A DNA stretch of 55,907 bases, from assembly GCA_910578605.1 (NCBI GenBank), contig CAJTQG010000019.1, forward strand, positions 1 through 55,907, in the 5' to 3' direction. A program made the translations under genes and the position numbers. Below are positions 1-8,437 of the stretch, one piece after another. Under the pieces are notes generated by a model, which was not told where the DNA came from, did no database searches, and saw nothing but the letters and a program-made list of their open reading frames with translations. The stretch is from an uncultured Lachnospiraceae bacterium (GTDB lineage Bacteria; Bacillota; Clostridia; Lachnospirales; Lachnospiraceae). The first letter of the stretch is position 1; each line of letters opens with the position of its first letter.

Positions 1-140
1 GAAAAACAATATTGTCAGATAATTTAGATAAAAAATATAAATTATCAAATTATCAGATAATTGGAAGTAAAATACAGTTTACAAATGATAATAGCTGTAA
101 TATATTAATCAGCGAGGAAAATAAAGAAGCAAAAAAGTAA
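1..140 (+). CDS. C-terminal fragment of an unidentified protein (cut by the window edge)
   Basis: A reading frame is open from the first bases of the window to a TAA at 138-140, giving about 45 codons and ending in ISEENKEAKK. The stretch is very AT-rich, so a run this long without a stop is unlikely by chance, and the composition (charged residues alternating with I, L and F) looks protein-like. No start codon is needed because the gene would begin upstream of the window. The stop lies 43 bp before gltB, on the same strand. No domain can be named from so short a piece. It could also be a chance opening in AT-rich DNA. Confidence 0.45.
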   Translation, partial: KTILSDNLDKKYKLSNYQIIGSKIQFTNDNSCNILISEENKEAKK

Positions 141-183
141 TCGAAATGAAATTATTTGAACATATAAAGAAAGGGGATTCGTT

Positions 184-3100
184 ATGAATCAAAATCAACT
201 ATTTCAGACAGCACAGGAAAAAGGTTTGTATCACCCAAGCTTTGAGCACGATAATTGCGGTATTGGAGCGATTGTCAATATTAAGGGAATCAAAACTCAT
301 GAGACAGTGGAAAATGCATTAAAGATAGTGGAAAATTTAGAGCACAGGGCAGGCAAGGACGGGGAGGGGAAGACCGGCGACGGTGTAGGTATTCTCCTTC
401 AGATTTCTCATAAATTTTTTGTTAAGGCAGCCAAGGCAGCGGATATTCAGCTGGGAGGGGAGAGAGATTACGGTATTGGTATGTTTTTCTTTCCTCAGGA
501 TGAGTTAAAGAGAAATCAGGCAAAAAAAATGTTTGAGGTGATTGTGGAGAAGGAAGGCTTAGAGTTTTTGGGCTGGAGAGAGGTTCCCACTCATCCTAAG
601 GTTTTGGGAAGCAAGGCCTTAGAGTGCATGCCTTATATTATGCAGGGATTTGTGAGAAGACCAGCCAATGTTGCCAAGGGAATTGATTTTGATAGAAAAT
701 TATATGTGGCAAGGCGAGTGTATGAGCAGAGCAATGACAACACTTATGTCGTGTCCCTGTCCAGCCGCACTATCGTGTATAAAGGAATGTTTTTAGTAGG
801 TCAGCTGAGATTATTTTTTGCGGATTTGCAGGATCAGGATTTTGAATCTGCCATTGCCATGGTTCATTCCCGTTTTTCTACAAACACCAATCCAAGCTGG
901 CAGCGGGCCCATCCTAACCGGATGATGGTTCACAATGGTGAGATAAATACTATACGGGGAAACGCAGACAATATGCTTGCCCGTGAGGAGACGATGGAAT
1001 CGGAGTATTTGAAAGGGCAGATGCATAAAGTAATGCCTGTGGTGAACACGGAGGGTTCTGATTCCGCCATGCTTGACAATACATTGGAATTTTTGGTGAT
1101 GAGCGGGATGGAGCTTCCCCTTGCGGTGATGATAACCATTCCTGAGCCCTGGGACCATAATCATACCATCAGCCAGACAAAGAAGGATTTCTATCAGTAT
1201 TATGCTACTATGATGGAGCCTTGGGATGGGCCAGCATCTATCTTGTTCTCTGACGGAGATATTATGGGAGCTGTGCTGGACAGAAACGGTTTAAGGCCCT
1301 CTAGATATTATATTACAAGCGATGATAATTTGATTCTCTCCTCCGAGGTGGGAGTGCTTGATATAGATGCTGATAAAATTGTAGTGAAGGAGCGTCTGCA
1401 TCCGGGAAAAATGCTGTTGGTAGATACCGTAAAGGGTTGTGTGATTGACGACGATGAATTGAAGGAGCAATACGCCCAAAAGCAGCCATATGGGGAATGG
1501 CTGGACAGAAATTTAGTTCGGTTAAAGGATTTGAAAATACCAAACAAAAAAGTGCAGGAATATTCTTATGAGGATAGATGCCGCATGCAGAAGGCATTTG
1601 GCTATACGTATGAGGATGTGAAAACCTCTATACTGCCAATGGCGCAAAACGGTTCGGAGCCTATTGCAGCCATGGGTAAGGACACTCCCCTGCCGGTTTT
1701 GTCCAATGCGCCCCAGCCTTTATTTAACTATTTTAAGCAGTTGTTTGCTCAGGTAACCAATCCGCCTATTGATGCTATAAGGGAAAAGGTAGTGACCTCC
1801 ACCACGGTTTATATTGGGGAGGACGGAAATATTTTGGAGGAGAAGCCGGAGAACTGTCAGGTATTAAAGGTGAAAAATCCCATTCTTACCAGCACAGATA
1901 TGTTAAAAATAAAGGCGATGAATGTGCCTGGCTTTAAGGTGGCAGAACTTCCCATTACCTACTATAAAAATACTTCCCTTGAGAAGGCCATTGAGCATTT
2001 GTTTGTCAGTGCCGACAGAGCTCACAAGGACGGAGCTAATATTTTGATACTGTCAGACAGAGGGGTGGATGAAAATCATGTGGCGATTCCTTCCCTGTTG
2101 GCGGTATCGGCCCTGCATCAGCATTTGGTTGTCACAAAGAAGAGGACCAGCCTTGCCATTATTTTGGAAAGCGGCGAACCGAGAGAGGTGCATCATTTTG
2201 CTACACTGCTGGGCTATGGCGCCTGCGCTATCAATCCTTACCTGGCACAGGAGTCCATTCGCCAGCTGATAGACGAGGATTTGCTGGATAAGGATTACTA
2301 TGCGGCTGTGGAGGACTACAATGAGGCGATAATCAGCGGTATTGTAAAGATTGCGTCCAAAATGGGTATTTCTACCATTCAGTCTTACCAAGGCTCCCAG
2401 ATTTTTGAGGCGCTGGGACTTTGTAAGGAAGTGGTGGATAAATATTTTACCAACACGGTCAGCCGTATTGGAGGAATTACCTTAAAAGATATTGAGAATA
2501 AAGTGGATAAATTACACTCGAAAGCCTTTGACCCTCTTGGACTAGGTGTGGATTTGACCCTGGACAGTGCAGGAAATCATAAGTCCAGAAGCGGAAAGGA
2601 GGAGCATCTGTATAATCCCCGCACCATTCATGCGCTGCAGATGGCAACAAGGAATGGGGATTACCGTCTGTTTAAGGAATATTCCCATATGATTGATGAG
2701 GAACTGGGAACTATGAATCTAAGAGGCTTAGTGGATTTTCAATATCCGAAAAAAGGTATATCCATAGACCAGGTGGAAAGCGTGGACTCTATTGTAAGAA
2801 GATTTAAGACGGGGGCAATGTCCTACGGCTCTATTTCCCAGGAGGCACATGAGGCCTTAGCTGTAGCTATGAATCAGCTTCACGGTAAATCCAACAGCGG
2901 CGAGGGCGGCGAGGCAATAGAGAGATTGACAGTAGGACCAGATGGATTAAATAAATGCTCCGCCATCAAGCAGGTTGCCAGCGGACGATTTGGAGTGACT
3001 TCCCGCTATTTGGTGAGTGCTAAGGAGATTCAAATTAAGATGGCTCAGGGGGCAAAACCAGGAGAAGGGGGACATTTGCCAGGCAAGAAGGTGTATCCAT

Positions 3101-4731
3101 GGATTGCAAAGACAAGAATGTCAACACCAGGCGTCAGCCTGATTTCCCCGCCGCCTCATCATGATATCTATTCAATTGAGGATTTGGCACAGTTAATATA
3201 TGATTTGAAAAATGCCAACAGAGATGCCAGAATATCTGTAAAGCTAGTATCGGAGGCGGGGGTAGGAACTGTGGCGGCCGGTGTGGCCAAGGCAGGCGCA
3301 CAGGTGATTTTGATTTCCGGCTTTGACGGCGGTACTGGTGCGGCGCCGAGAAATTCCATTTACAATGCGGGACTTCCGTGGGAGATGGGCTTGGCGGAGG
3401 CACACCAGACCTTGATTGCCAATGGACTGAGAAGTAAGGTGGTAGTGGAGACGGACGGTAAGCTGATGACAGGTCGGGATGTGGCTATTGCGGCAATGCT
3501 TGGGGCGGAGGAGTTTGGTTTTGCCACTGCACCCCTTGTGACATTAGGCTGTGTGATGATGCGCGTGTGCAATTTAGACACCTGTCCGGTAGGTGTGGCA
3601 ACACAGAATCCTGAGCTTCGCAAGAGATTTATGGGAAAACCGGAGTATGTTGTGAACTTTATGCGCTTTATTGCCCAGGAATTAAGGGAATATATGGCAA
3701 GGCTTGGGGTTCGTACCGTAGATGAGCTGGTGGGAAGAAGCGATTTGCTTGCGGCAAAGCAGGAGGTAAACGATGGGCTGGCAAACACATTGGACATTTC
3801 AAGAATTATTGACTCTGAATTTTCAGGTGAGAAAATTACCTATGAGAAGAAAAATATTTACAATTTTGAATTGGAAAAAACGGTGGACGAGAAGATTTTG
3901 TTAAAACAGTTTGCTGGTGCTTTAAATAACAAGGAAAAGAAAAGTATTGAGATTGATGTGACCAACACAGACCGGTCTCTAGGTACTATTTTTGGCTCCG
4001 AAATCACGAAAAAATATGGGGATAATTTGGAGGAGGATACCTATGTGGTGAAATGTAACGGAGCAGGGGGGCAAAGCTTCGGTGCCTTTATTCCAAAGGG
4101 CTTGACATTGGAGCTTACAGGTGACAGCAACGATTATTTTGGAAAAGGTCTCTCCGGCGGAAAATTGATTGTCTATCCGCCTCAGGGTTCTAGTTTTAAG
4201 CAGGATGAAAATATCATTGTAGGTAATGTGGCGCTGTACGGCGCTACAAGCGGCAAAACTTATATTAACGGCGTTGCCGGTGAGCGTTTCTGTGTCCGCA
4301 ATTCCGGCGCTACAGCAGTTGTGGAGGGTGTAGGTGAGCACGGCTGTGAATATATGACGGGAGGCTGTGTAGTTGTGCTAGGAAAAACCGGCAAAAATTT
4401 TGCCGCAGGTATGAGCGGTGGCGTGGCATATGTGCTGGATGAGGACAGAACATTGTATACAAAGGTAAATAAGGCTCTTGTCTCATCAAAGGAGATAACC
4501 AACAAGTATGATGTGCTGGAATTAAAACAGATGATATCCGATCACGTGAAGTATACCAACTCAGAGAAGGGCAAGAAGATATTAGCTAATTTTGAGGAAT
4601 ATCTGCCTAAATTTAAAAAGATAATACCATATGATTATGAAAAAATGTTAATGTCTATCGTTCAGATGGAGGAGAAGGGACTCTCCAGTGAGCAGGCACA
4701 GATTGAAGCGTTTTATGCGCAGGTGAAATAA
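184..4731 (+). CDS. gltB: Glutamate synthase, large (alpha) subunit
   Basis: Makes glutamate from glutamine and 2-oxoglutarate; the electrons come through the small subunit encoded next. The 1515-residue length is normal for the family. Domains in order: an N-terminal class II glutamine amidotransferase (about 25-420) whose nucleophile is Cys25 in DNCGIG, so a 24-residue propeptide would be removed; a central linking domain; the FMN-binding synthase domain (about 800-1200) with SGEGGEA and PGEGGHLPG; a 3Fe-4S motif C-x5-C-x4-C in CVMMRVCNLDTC; and a C-terminal glycine-rich beta-helix (GXGXG) domain. The start ATG follows AAAGGGG. gltD starts 13 bp after the stop, so the two are co-transcribed. 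No internal stop or missing motif was seen. Confidence 0.98.
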   Translation: MNQNQLFQTAQEKGLYHPSFEHDNCGIGAIVNIKGIKTHETVENALKIVENLEHRAGKDGEGKTGDGVGILLQISHKFFVKAAKAADIQLGGERDYGIGMFFFPQDELKRNQAKKMFEVIVEKEGLEFLGWREVPTHPKVLGSKALECMPYIMQGFVRRPANVAKGIDFDRKLYVARRVYEQSNDNTYVVSLSSRTIVYKGMFLVGQLRLFFADLQDQDFESAIAMVHSRFSTNTNPSWQRAHPNRMMVHNGEINTIRGNADNMLAREETMESEYLKGQMHKVMPVVNTEGSDSAMLDNTLEFLVMSGMELPLAVMITIPEPWDHNHTISQTKKDFYQYYATMMEPWDGPASILFSDGDIMGAVLDRNGLRPSRYYITSDDNLILSSEVGVLDIDADKIVVKERLHPGKMLLVDTVKGCVIDDDELKEQYAQKQPYGEWLDRNLVRLKDLKIPNKKVQEYSYEDRCRMQKAFGYTYEDVKTSILPMAQNGSEPIAAMGKDTPLPVLSNAPQPLFNYFKQLFAQVTNPPIDAIREKVVTSTTVYIGEDGNILEEKPENCQVLKVKNPILTSTDMLKIKAMNVPGFKVAELPITYYKNTSLEKAIEHLFVSADRAHKDGANILILSDRGVDENHVAIPSLLAVSALHQHLVVTKKRTSLAIILESGEPREVHHFATLLGYGACAINPYLAQESIRQLIDEDLLDKDYYAAVEDYNEAIISGIVKIASKMGISTIQSYQGSQIFEALGLCKEVVDKYFTNTVSRIGGITLKDIENKVDKLHSKAFDPLGLGVDLTLDSAGNHKSRSGKEEHLYNPRTIHALQMATRNGDYRLFKEYSHMIDEELGTMNLRGLVDFQYPKKGISIDQVESVDSIVRRFKTGAMSYGSISQEAHEALAVAMNQLHGKSNSGEGGEAIERLTVGPDGLNKCSAIKQVASGRFGVTSRYLVSAKEIQIKMAQGAKPGEGGHLPGKKVYPWIAKTRMSTPGVSLISPPPHHDIYSIEDLAQLIYDLKNANRDARISVKLVSEAGVGTVAAGVAKAGAQVILISGFDGGTGAAPRNSIYNAGLPWEMGLAEAHQTLIANGLRSKVVVETDGKLMTGRDVAIAAMLGAEEFGFATAPLVTLGCVMMRVCNLDTCPVGVATQNPELRKRFMGKPEYVVNFMRFIAQELREYMARLGVRTVDELVGRSDLLAAKQEVNDGLANTLDISRIIDSEFSGEKITYEKKNIYNFELEKTVDEKILLKQFAGALNNKEKKSIEIDVTNTDRSLGTIFGSEITKKYGDNLEEDTYVVKCNGAGGQSFGAFIPKGLTLELTGDSNDYFGKGLSGGKLIVYPPQGSSFKQDENIIVGNVALYGATSGKTYINGVAGERFCVRNSGATAVVEGVGEHGCEYMTGGCVVVLGKTGKNFAAGMSGGVAYVLDEDRTLYTKVNKALVSSKEITNKYDVLELKQMISDHVKYTNSEKGKKILANFEEYLPKFKKIIPYDYEKMLMSIVQMEEKGLSSEQAQIEAFYAQVK

Positions 4732-4744
4732 GGAGGAAAATGGA

Positions 4745-6229
4745 ATGGGAAAAGCAACAGGATTTTTAGAATATAAAAGAAGAGTGAGCGAGGCTATTGC
4801 TCCAGAGGAGCGAATTAAAAATTATAATGAATTCCATCTTCCCTTAGATGCCAAGCAGAGAAAAGTTCAGGCATCTAGATGTATGGACTGCGGTGTGCCC
4901 TTCTGCCAGTCGGGAATGATGATTAATGGTATGGGCTCGGGATGTCCACTGAACAATCTCATACCAGAGTGGAATGATTTAATTTATACAGGTAATTTAG
5001 AACAGGCATACCAGCGGCTTCACAAGACCAGTCCTTTTCCAGAGTTCACAGCAAGAGTGTGTCCTGCTCTGTGTGAGGCGGCATGTACTTGTGGTCTGAA
5101 TACAGAGCCGGTGAGTGTAAAGGAAAATGAGCTGAGTATTATTGAAAATGCGTACAGCAAGGGCTATGCGGCAAGCAAACCTCCTAAGGTTCGCACTGGC
5201 AAAAAGGTGGCAGTCATTGGCTCTGGTCCTTCTGGACTGGCGGTGGCAGACCTGTTGAATCAGCGAGGTCACAGTGTTACCGTGTTTGAGCGCTCTGACA
5301 GAATAGGCGGACTGCTTATGTACGGTATTCCCAATATGAAATTGGAGAAGCATATTATTGACAGAAAAGTGAAAATTATGGAGGAGGAGGGCATTATCTT
5401 TCAAAGGGGAGTCAATGTAGGGAAAAGCTTAAAGGCGGCAAAGCTGTTGGAGGAGTTTGACAGAATTGTGCTGTGCTGCGGCGCTTCTAATCCAAGGGAT
5501 ATTAAGGTGCAGGGAAGAGATGCAAAGGGAATATACTTTGCGGTGGATTTTTTAAAGTCTACTACAAAAAGCTTGCTGGACAGTGACTTAAAGGAAGGAA
5601 CCTATATCAGTGCTAAAGATAAAAATGTGATTGTTATTGGAGGTGGAGATACGGGAAATGACTGTGTGGGTACGGCTGTTCGCCACGGTGCAAAGTCGGT
5701 GCTGCAGTTGGAGATGATGCCTAAGCAGCCGGATTACAGAACTCAGGACAATCCGTGGCCGGAGTGGCCCAAGGTGTGCAAGACCGATTATGGTCAGGAG
5801 GAGGCGATTTCCGTGTTCGGAAAGGATCCAAGAGTGTACACTACCACTGTGAAGGAATTTGTGAAAGATAAAGAGGGTAATGTAAAAAAAGCAATTTTGG
5901 TAAAGCTTGAGAGCCAGAGGGACGAGAAAACAGGACGCATGAATATGGTGCCCGTTGAGGGCAGCGAGCAGGAGGTGGCAGCAGACCTTGTGCTGATTGC
6001 GGCTGGATTTTTGGGAAGTGAGAATTATGTGGCAAAGGCATTCGGGGTGGAATTAAATGAGCGCACTAACGTAAAGACGGAGGCGGGCAGCTACAGGACA
6101 AATGTGGAGAAGGTATTTACAGCAGGGGACATGCACAGAGGGCAATCTCTTGTTGTGTGGGCAATCCGTGAAGGACGTGACGCAGCAAGGGAGATAGACG
6201 AAAGTCTGATGGGATATACAGGATTGTAA
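4745..6229 (+). CDS. gltD: Glutamate synthase, small (beta) subunit
   Basis: NAD(P)H-oxidising, FAD-containing iron-sulfur subunit that passes electrons to GltB. At 494 residues it is full length. The N-terminal adrenodoxin-reductase-like iron-sulfur region shows two cysteine clusters, CMDCGVPFC with GCPLNN, and CPALCEAACTCG. An FAD-binding Rossmann motif, VIGSGPSGLAVAD, follows at about 157-170, then a second dinucleotide motif, VIGGGDTGNDCVG, at about 298-310, and the C-terminal FAD motif FTAGDMHRGQSLV. AAGGAGG overlaps the gltB stop region and places the start at 4745. The same protein family also occurs in other oxidoreductases, but directly behind gltB the assignment is firm. Confidence 0.97.
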   Translation: MGKATGFLEYKRRVSEAIAPEERIKNYNEFHLPLDAKQRKVQASRCMDCGVPFCQSGMMINGMGSGCPLNNLIPEWNDLIYTGNLEQAYQRLHKTSPFPEFTARVCPALCEAACTCGLNTEPVSVKENELSIIENAYSKGYAASKPPKVRTGKKVAVIGSGPSGLAVADLLNQRGHSVTVFERSDRIGGLLMYGIPNMKLEKHIIDRKVKIMEEEGIIFQRGVNVGKSLKAAKLLEEFDRIVLCCGASNPRDIKVQGRDAKGIYFAVDFLKSTTKSLLDSDLKEGTYISAKDKNVIVIGGGDTGNDCVGTAVRHGAKSVLQLEMMPKQPDYRTQDNPWPEWPKVCKTDYGQEEAISVFGKDPRVYTTTVKEFVKDKEGNVKKAILVKLESQRDEKTGRMNMVPVEGSEQEVAADLVLIAAGFLGSENYVAKAFGVELNERTNVKTEAGSYRTNVEKVFTAGDMHRGQSLVVWAIREGRDAAREIDESLMGYTGL

Positions 6230-6261
6230 ATATAATTTTAATGTACCGGTGGGGTAAATAG

Positions 6262-6302
6262 AAAGGTCTGCAGATAACATAATAGGTTGTCCGTAGACCT
6301 TT
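6262..6302 (+). terminator. Weak hairpin after gltBD
   Basis: AAAGGTCT at 6262-6269 is repeated as the inverted AGACCTTT at 6295-6302, an 8-bp stem with a long loop of about 25 nt and only a short T run. It is the only candidate terminator between gltD and the chemoreceptor gene. The long loop makes it uncertain. Confidence 0.3.
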
Positions 6303-6392
6303 TGCTGTACATGGCATCTGATTAGAACAAGTTATTTGGGATATCAGATTTTGTGGGGAAAGAAAAATAGAAAAAAGTCATTTTAAAATAGT

Positions 6393-6421
6393 TTGAATGT
6401 TGAAGAAGATAAGAGTATAAT
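6393..6421 (+). promoter_or_regulatory. Predicted housekeeping promoter of the chemoreceptor gene
   Basis: TTGAAT at 6393-6398 and a perfect TATAAT at 6416-6421, 17 bp apart, 53 bp before the ATG. The spacing and -10 box fit the main vegetative sigma factor. No sigma-28-type (flagellar/chemotaxis) box was seen. Confidence 0.7.
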
Positions 6422-6474
6422 GATTTCATGGAAAAAATTTATCGTAATGAGTGAAAAGAAAAAGGAGGATTGTT

Positions 6475-7932
6475 ATGACAAAAGAACAGTATAAGAGGGC
6501 GAACGGAGCCGTATTTCCCATTGCAATTATTATATTAGGCTATATTGCCGTATCCATGCTTTTGTGGGCATTGACTAACAGCGCTACATGGAGGACGTGG
6601 CTGCAGTTTGGTTTTGCAGTGGCAGCAATAATTATTTCCTGCATTGCCTATATGACAGGAAGAACGACAAAGAGGTGCGGAGTGATTTTGATGGTCAGTG
6701 CGGCGGTAGTCTATTCTGTGGTTTGTTTATTTGGAACGACAAACAGCACTTGGACTTATGCCATGCCTGTTATCTTTGCCGCAATGGCATATTTAAACAT
6801 AAGACTTATTATAGGGGGGAATATGGTTGCCATTCTTGTGAATCTGATTCGTCTTGTAAATGCAATTCTCAATGATAATTCTATGATATCCGATATAGTT
6901 CTCGCATTGATTACCCTATCTTTAGCGGCTTTTGCCTCTATCCGCGCTGTGGTTCTCTTGATTCGTTTTCATAAAGAAAATATGGACGGAATCATGGAGG
7001 CAGCCAAGCAGCAAGAAGAAAATAATAAAAAAATGGTATTAGTTGCAGAAAATATTATGCAATATTTTGAGAGCGCTATGGAAATGTTGAATGACTTGAA
7101 AATAAGCATTGATACTAGTAATTTTTCTATGAAAAATATTGCAGAAAGCAGTGAGAGTACGGCAGAAGCTATTCAGACTCAGGCGGCTATGTGCTCCGAC
7201 ATTCAGGGGAGTATGGACAAGGCGGAAGAGGGAACTAAGAAAATGCTGCTGGCATCTAAAGATACAAATGAGACAGTGGAAGAGGGAGCCAATGTAGTAA
7301 GCGAGCTGAAGGAACAGGCACAAAATGTGGAGAATGCCAGCAGCATTACGGTGGAAGTTATTGAGAGATTAACTACAAGGGTAGCAGAGGTAGAGAATTT
7401 TGTAGGTTCCATATTGGACATTTCTAGTCAGACAAATCTCCTTGCATTAAATGCCTCCATTGAGGCGGCCCGAGCCGGAGAGGCGGGAAAAGGCTTTGCA
7501 GTTGTTGCCGAGGAAATCAGACAGCTGTCAGAGCAGACAAAGGAGGCGTCTAATAATATTACAAAGATTATAATGGAATTGAATGAGGATACAAAGCGTG
7601 CCAATGAGAGTATTGAAAATTCAGCTTCCTCCATTCAGAAACAGAATAGCTTGATAGCAATCACCCAGGAAAAATTTAAAAAAGTAGATAAAGAAGTAAC
7701 CAATCTCTTACAATATATAAAGGATACAGAGCAGAGTATACATGGAATTTTAAATGCTACCAGTACCATTTCAGATAATATTACACATCTTTCTGCCACA
7801 AGCCAGGAGGTGGCGGCATCTTCTAACGAAGGTCTTAGAACATCGGATACAACTGTGGAAAATATGACAAGGACAAGAGAAATTTTGGAAAACATTTATC
7901 AGTTGGCACAGGATTTGAAACAATCCATTTGA
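6475..7932 (+). CDS. Methyl-accepting chemotaxis protein with a multi-span membrane sensor
   Basis: Chemoreceptor-type signal transducer expected to work with CheA/CheW. The 485-residue protein begins with about six hydrophobic segments (roughly 10-165) separated by very short loops, so it has no large extracellular ligand-binding domain and senses in or near the membrane. No HAMP domain is evident. A long coiled-coil signalling domain follows, with the diagnostic hairpin tip SQTNLLALNASIEAARAGE (about 320-340) and then GKGFAVVAEEIRQLSEQ. The start at 6475 is chosen because AAAGGAGG ends 8 bp before it; a GTG 24 bp upstream would put that site inside the gene. No chemotaxis or flagellar genes lie nearby, so its partner pathway is not visible here. 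Confidence 0.92.
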   Translation: MTKEQYKRANGAVFPIAIIILGYIAVSMLLWALTNSATWRTWLQFGFAVAAIIISCIAYMTGRTTKRCGVILMVSAAVVYSVVCLFGTTNSTWTYAMPVIFAAMAYLNIRLIIGGNMVAILVNLIRLVNAILNDNSMISDIVLALITLSLAAFASIRAVVLLIRFHKENMDGIMEAAKQQEENNKKMVLVAENIMQYFESAMEMLNDLKISIDTSNFSMKNIAESSESTAEAIQTQAAMCSDIQGSMDKAEEGTKKMLLASKDTNETVEEGANVVSELKEQAQNVENASSITVEVIERLTTRVAEVENFVGSILDISSQTNLLALNASIEAARAGEAGKGFAVVAEEIRQLSEQTKEASNNITKIIMELNEDTKRANESIENSASSIQKQNSLIAITQEKFKKVDKEVTNLLQYIKDTEQSIHGILNATSTISDNITHLSATSQEVAASSNEGLRTSDTTVENMTRTREILENIYQLAQDLKQSI

Positions 7933-8299
7933 TATATGTTCGCAGTCTTTGCAATAATAGTGCTATGTGTTTTTCACTCTGGCCATGCAGCTTGCAAAAA
8001 AATATATGGATGAGAAAATATCGTATTACATACTTTGTGTGAAACAGCCTCCCTTGTTACGGGATATGCACTGAATTTTTTTGATTTATTCTGAGAGCTT
8101 TGATTCGGATGGATGGAGGTTGGCATGGTTATATGGTGCCAATCCAAGCATATTGGCGGTATTTGGGATTGTGGAAAAGGCCAATATGTGCATTGGATTG
8201 TCTCTGGGCCGGAATTTGAAATGTAAAAATTCTGATTGTCAAAAAAAACGTACTCATGGAAATATTTAAGGATATTTTTGAGGCAATAAGACCGCATTG

Positions 8300-8331
8300 A
8301 GGGCATTCAAATTAGGATGTCCTGTTTTTTT
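8300..8331 (+). terminator. Intrinsic terminator candidate
   Basis: AGGGCAT (8300-8306) pairs with ATGTCCT (8317-8323), including one G-U pair, with a 10-nt loop. A run of seven T residues follows at 8325-8331. It probably ends whatever is transcribed through the chemoreceptor unit. Confidence 0.55.
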
Positions 8332-8345
8332 ATGAAACAAACTGT

Positions 8346-8384
8346 ACCTAAATAGAAACAAAATATGCCTTTTAGGTTGTTTTT
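8346..8384 (+). terminator. Second hairpin with T-run just before the surface-protein gene
   Basis: ACCTAAA (8346-8352) pairs with TTTAGGT (8371-8377), followed by TGTTTTTC. A promoter-like TTGTTT, 17 bp, TATTAT spans 8377-8405, so the hairpin overlaps the -35 region of the downstream gene. It may act as a back-up terminator or as a regulatory hairpin. Confidence 0.4.
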
Positions 8385-8437
8385 CTTTTCATGTTAATAT
8401 ATTATTTTTTCAGAATTTTATTTTGGGAGGTCTGGAC

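Larger units (their letters stand above)
7933..8437. other. 505-bp gene-free stretch with an imperfect palindrome
   Basis: Between the chemoreceptor and the surface protein no convincing gene was found. A long imperfect inverted repeat lies at 8141-8199: AATCCA and GCATATTGGC on the left are matched by GCCAATATG, GC and TGGATT on the right, about 16 pairs with small bulges and a 22-nt loop. Two terminator-like hairpins follow (listed separately). The 8100-8270 part is less AT-rich than its surroundings and could be the remnant of a lost gene, but no protein could be recognised. Confidence 0.4.

Noticed and set aside
8081..8269. 62-codon open frame
   Set aside because: No ribosome site, odd composition, and it runs through the imperfect palindrome. 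No recognisable protein.
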